Shown here piece by piece: positions 7,580 to 7,845 of a stretch of 7,845 bases of DNA. Location: NCBI GenBank assembly GCA_002501085.1, contig DLRL01000003.1, forward strand, positions 1-7,845, read 5' to 3'. The notes below the pieces were generated by a model. The model did not search any database, was not told the DNA's origin, and saw nothing but the letters and a program-made list of their open reading frames with translations. Made by a program: the position numbers and the translations under genes. The number at the start of each line of letters is the position of its first letter. Within the stretch, counting starts at the first letter, position 1. This stretch comes from Gemmatimonadales bacterium UBA7889. GTDB taxonomy: Bacteria; Gemmatimonadota; Gemmatimonadetes; Longimicrobiales; Gaopeijiaceae.

Positions 7580-7653
7580 CGGGGCGTGGCGCAGTCCGGT
7601 AGCGCACCTGCTTTGGGAGCAGGGGGTCCCCAGTTCGAATCTGGGCGCCCCGA
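7580..7653 (+). tRNA. tRNA-Pro (anticodon UGG)
   Basis: A full cloverleaf can be drawn by hand. The acceptor stem CGGGGCG (7580-7586) pairs with CGCCCCG (7646-7652), and the discriminator is A7653. The D stem is GCGC/GCGC (7589-7592 with 7602-7605). The anticodon stem CCTGC/GCAGG (7607-7611 with 7619-7623) closes the loop TTTGGGA, with TGG at 7614-7616. The variable loop has five bases (7624-7628). The T stem CCCAG/CTGGG (7629-7633 with 7641-7645) closes TTCGAAT. The bases after the discriminator are CTG, so the 3' CCA is not encoded and must be added by nucleotidyltransferase. The gene lies 72 bases after the kinase stop on the same strand and is followed by a terminator. Confidence 0.97.
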
Positions 7654-7669
7654 CTGTACTAACACTAAG

Positions 7670-7702
7670 CCCTGCAAGCACTTACACGCTTGCGGGGTTT
7701 CT
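7670..7702 (+). terminator. Rho-independent terminator after tRNA-Pro
   Basis: A ten-pair stem forms between CCCTGCAAGC (7670-7679) and GCTTGCGGGG (7688-7697), with a single G-T wobble and an eight-base loop. It is followed by TTTCT. It begins 17 bases after the tRNA end, so it should end the tRNA transcript and any read-through from the kinase. The T-run is short, but the stem is strong. Confidence 0.85.
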
Positions 7703-7714
7703 GTCTAAGTAGAC
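7703..7714. repeat. Short inverted repeat GTCTA-AG-TAGAC
   Basis: Five-base arms GTCTA and TAGAC flank a two-base centre, directly after the terminator. The arm sequence GTCTA recurs in the adjacent direct repeats at 7728-7732 and 7739-7743, so the three may belong to one set of protein-binding sites. It is short enough to be chance on its own. Confidence 0.4.
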
Positions 7715-7724
7715 ATAGATCCGT

Positions 7725-7746
7725 AGAGTCTACCAAGAGTCTACCA
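7725..7746. repeat. Two adjacent copies of an 11-bp direct repeat (AGAGTCTACCA)
   Basis: AGAGTCTACCA occurs at 7725-7735 and again, with no spacer, at 7736-7746; the copies are identical. They lie about 70-90 bases past the 3' end of tRNA-Pro. Short direct repeats beside a tRNA 3' end are typical of arm-type binding sites for tyrosine recombinases, but no integrase gene is visible in the window, so this role is only inferred. Simple tandem duplication is the alternative. Confidence 0.75.
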
Positions 7747-7770
7747 TTGTGTCCGTTTTTGAGGATAATC

Positions 7771-7785
7771 AAAGCTCAGAGCTTT
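7771..7785. repeat. Near-perfect palindrome AAAGCTC-A-GAGCTTT
   Basis: Seven-base perfect arms surround a single central base. Such a short centre favours a dimeric-protein operator or a cruciform over an RNA hairpin. It sits in the non-coding tail with no gene in view to regulate; a gene starting beyond the right edge could be its target. A second, weaker inverted repeat, TGGCA/TGCCA (7797-7801 and 7807-7811), follows it. Confidence 0.5.
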
Positions 7786-7811
7786 TGGGCGTTGGTTGGC
7801 AGATTTTGCCA

Positions 7812-7845
7812 GTAAAGCGACCCCCCAGTACCGTACACCCCCCCT
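7812..7845. other. Non-coding right-edge tail with repeated C-tracts and GTAC motifs
   Basis: The last bases of the window hold two long C-tracts, each preceded by A (7820-7826 and 7837-7844), separated by a stretch containing GTAC-C-GTAC (7828-7836). CCAGTA also occurs twice, at 7810-7815 and 7825-7830. I see no convincing coding frame. The arrangement of short repeated blocks is reminiscent of the sub-terminal repeats of some insertion sequences (IS21-like ends), but this is an impression and no transposase gene is in view. Confidence 0.25.

Noticed and set aside
7438..7677. Minus-strand open frame of 79 codons over the kinase end and tRNA-Pro
   Set aside because: Its middle is the reverse-strand translation of the tRNA (S-N-W-G-P-P-A-P-K-A-G-A-L-P-D-C-A), a familiar spurious product of tRNA-Pro genes. 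It also overlaps the real kinase gene and the terminator.
7776..7845. Minus-strand open frame running in from the right edge and ending at TGA (7778-7776)
   Set aside because: About 22 codons are too few to judge, no family motif is visible, and the stretch is made of short repeats and C-tracts. It could be the end of a gene outside the window, but I cannot support that.
1..7845. CRISPR array, replication origin or riboswitch
   Set aside because: There are no regularly spaced repeats of suitable length, no DnaA-box cluster, and no intergenic region long enough with recognisable riboswitch elements.

Overview
The window looks like chromosomal DNA of a free-living, probably aquatic Gemmatimonadota-type bacterium. 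This is inferred from gene style, not from a marker gene. The clues are a PknB-like kinase fused to a long WD40-like (PD40) ectodomain, a secreted barrel-less 'TonB plug' protein ending in C-G-V-I-V-L-W-T, and an S9 peptidase next to an exported beta-lactamase-fold hydrolase. Base composition is moderately GC-rich and even, and the four complete reading frames are intact.

Layout from left to right. (1) Positions 1-215, + strand: the last 70 codons of a DUF971 protein (GBBH-like N-terminal zinc domain), whose start lies outside the window. (2) Positions 239-1012, - strand: a secreted 257-residue protein with a carboxypeptidase-regulatory-like domain followed by a TonB plug-like domain, convergent with gene 1 across only 23 bases. 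(3) A 157-base divergent intergenic region. (4) A + strand run of three genes: an exported S9 prolyl-oligopeptidase-family peptidase (about 1170-3203), an exported probable lipoprotein serine hydrolase of the class C beta-lactamase/NylB type (about 3240-4742), and a transmembrane Ser/Thr protein kinase with a PD40 propeller ectodomain (4841-7507). (5) tRNA-Pro(UGG) at 7580-7653, followed at once by a strong rho-independent terminator. (6) A non-coding tail (7705-7845) with an adjacent 11-bp direct repeat, small palindromes and C-tracts. It may be an integration-site flank or the edge of a mobile element.

How the genes may work together is inference. The peptidase and hydrolase are 36 bases apart or less and are probably co-transcribed. 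Both are exported and both hydrolyse amide- or ester-type bonds, which fits extracytoplasmic peptide scavenging. The kinase follows after 98 bases with no visible terminator, so it may be read from the same transcript or have its own promoter. Its propeller ectodomain could sense an envelope ligand. The plug-like protein, transcribed divergently, could share regulation with the peptidase. I found no CRISPR array, no complete mobile element and no clearly new multi-gene system. The most unusual items are the barrel-less plug protein, the roughly twelve-repeat kinase ectodomain and the repeat-rich tail after the tRNA.
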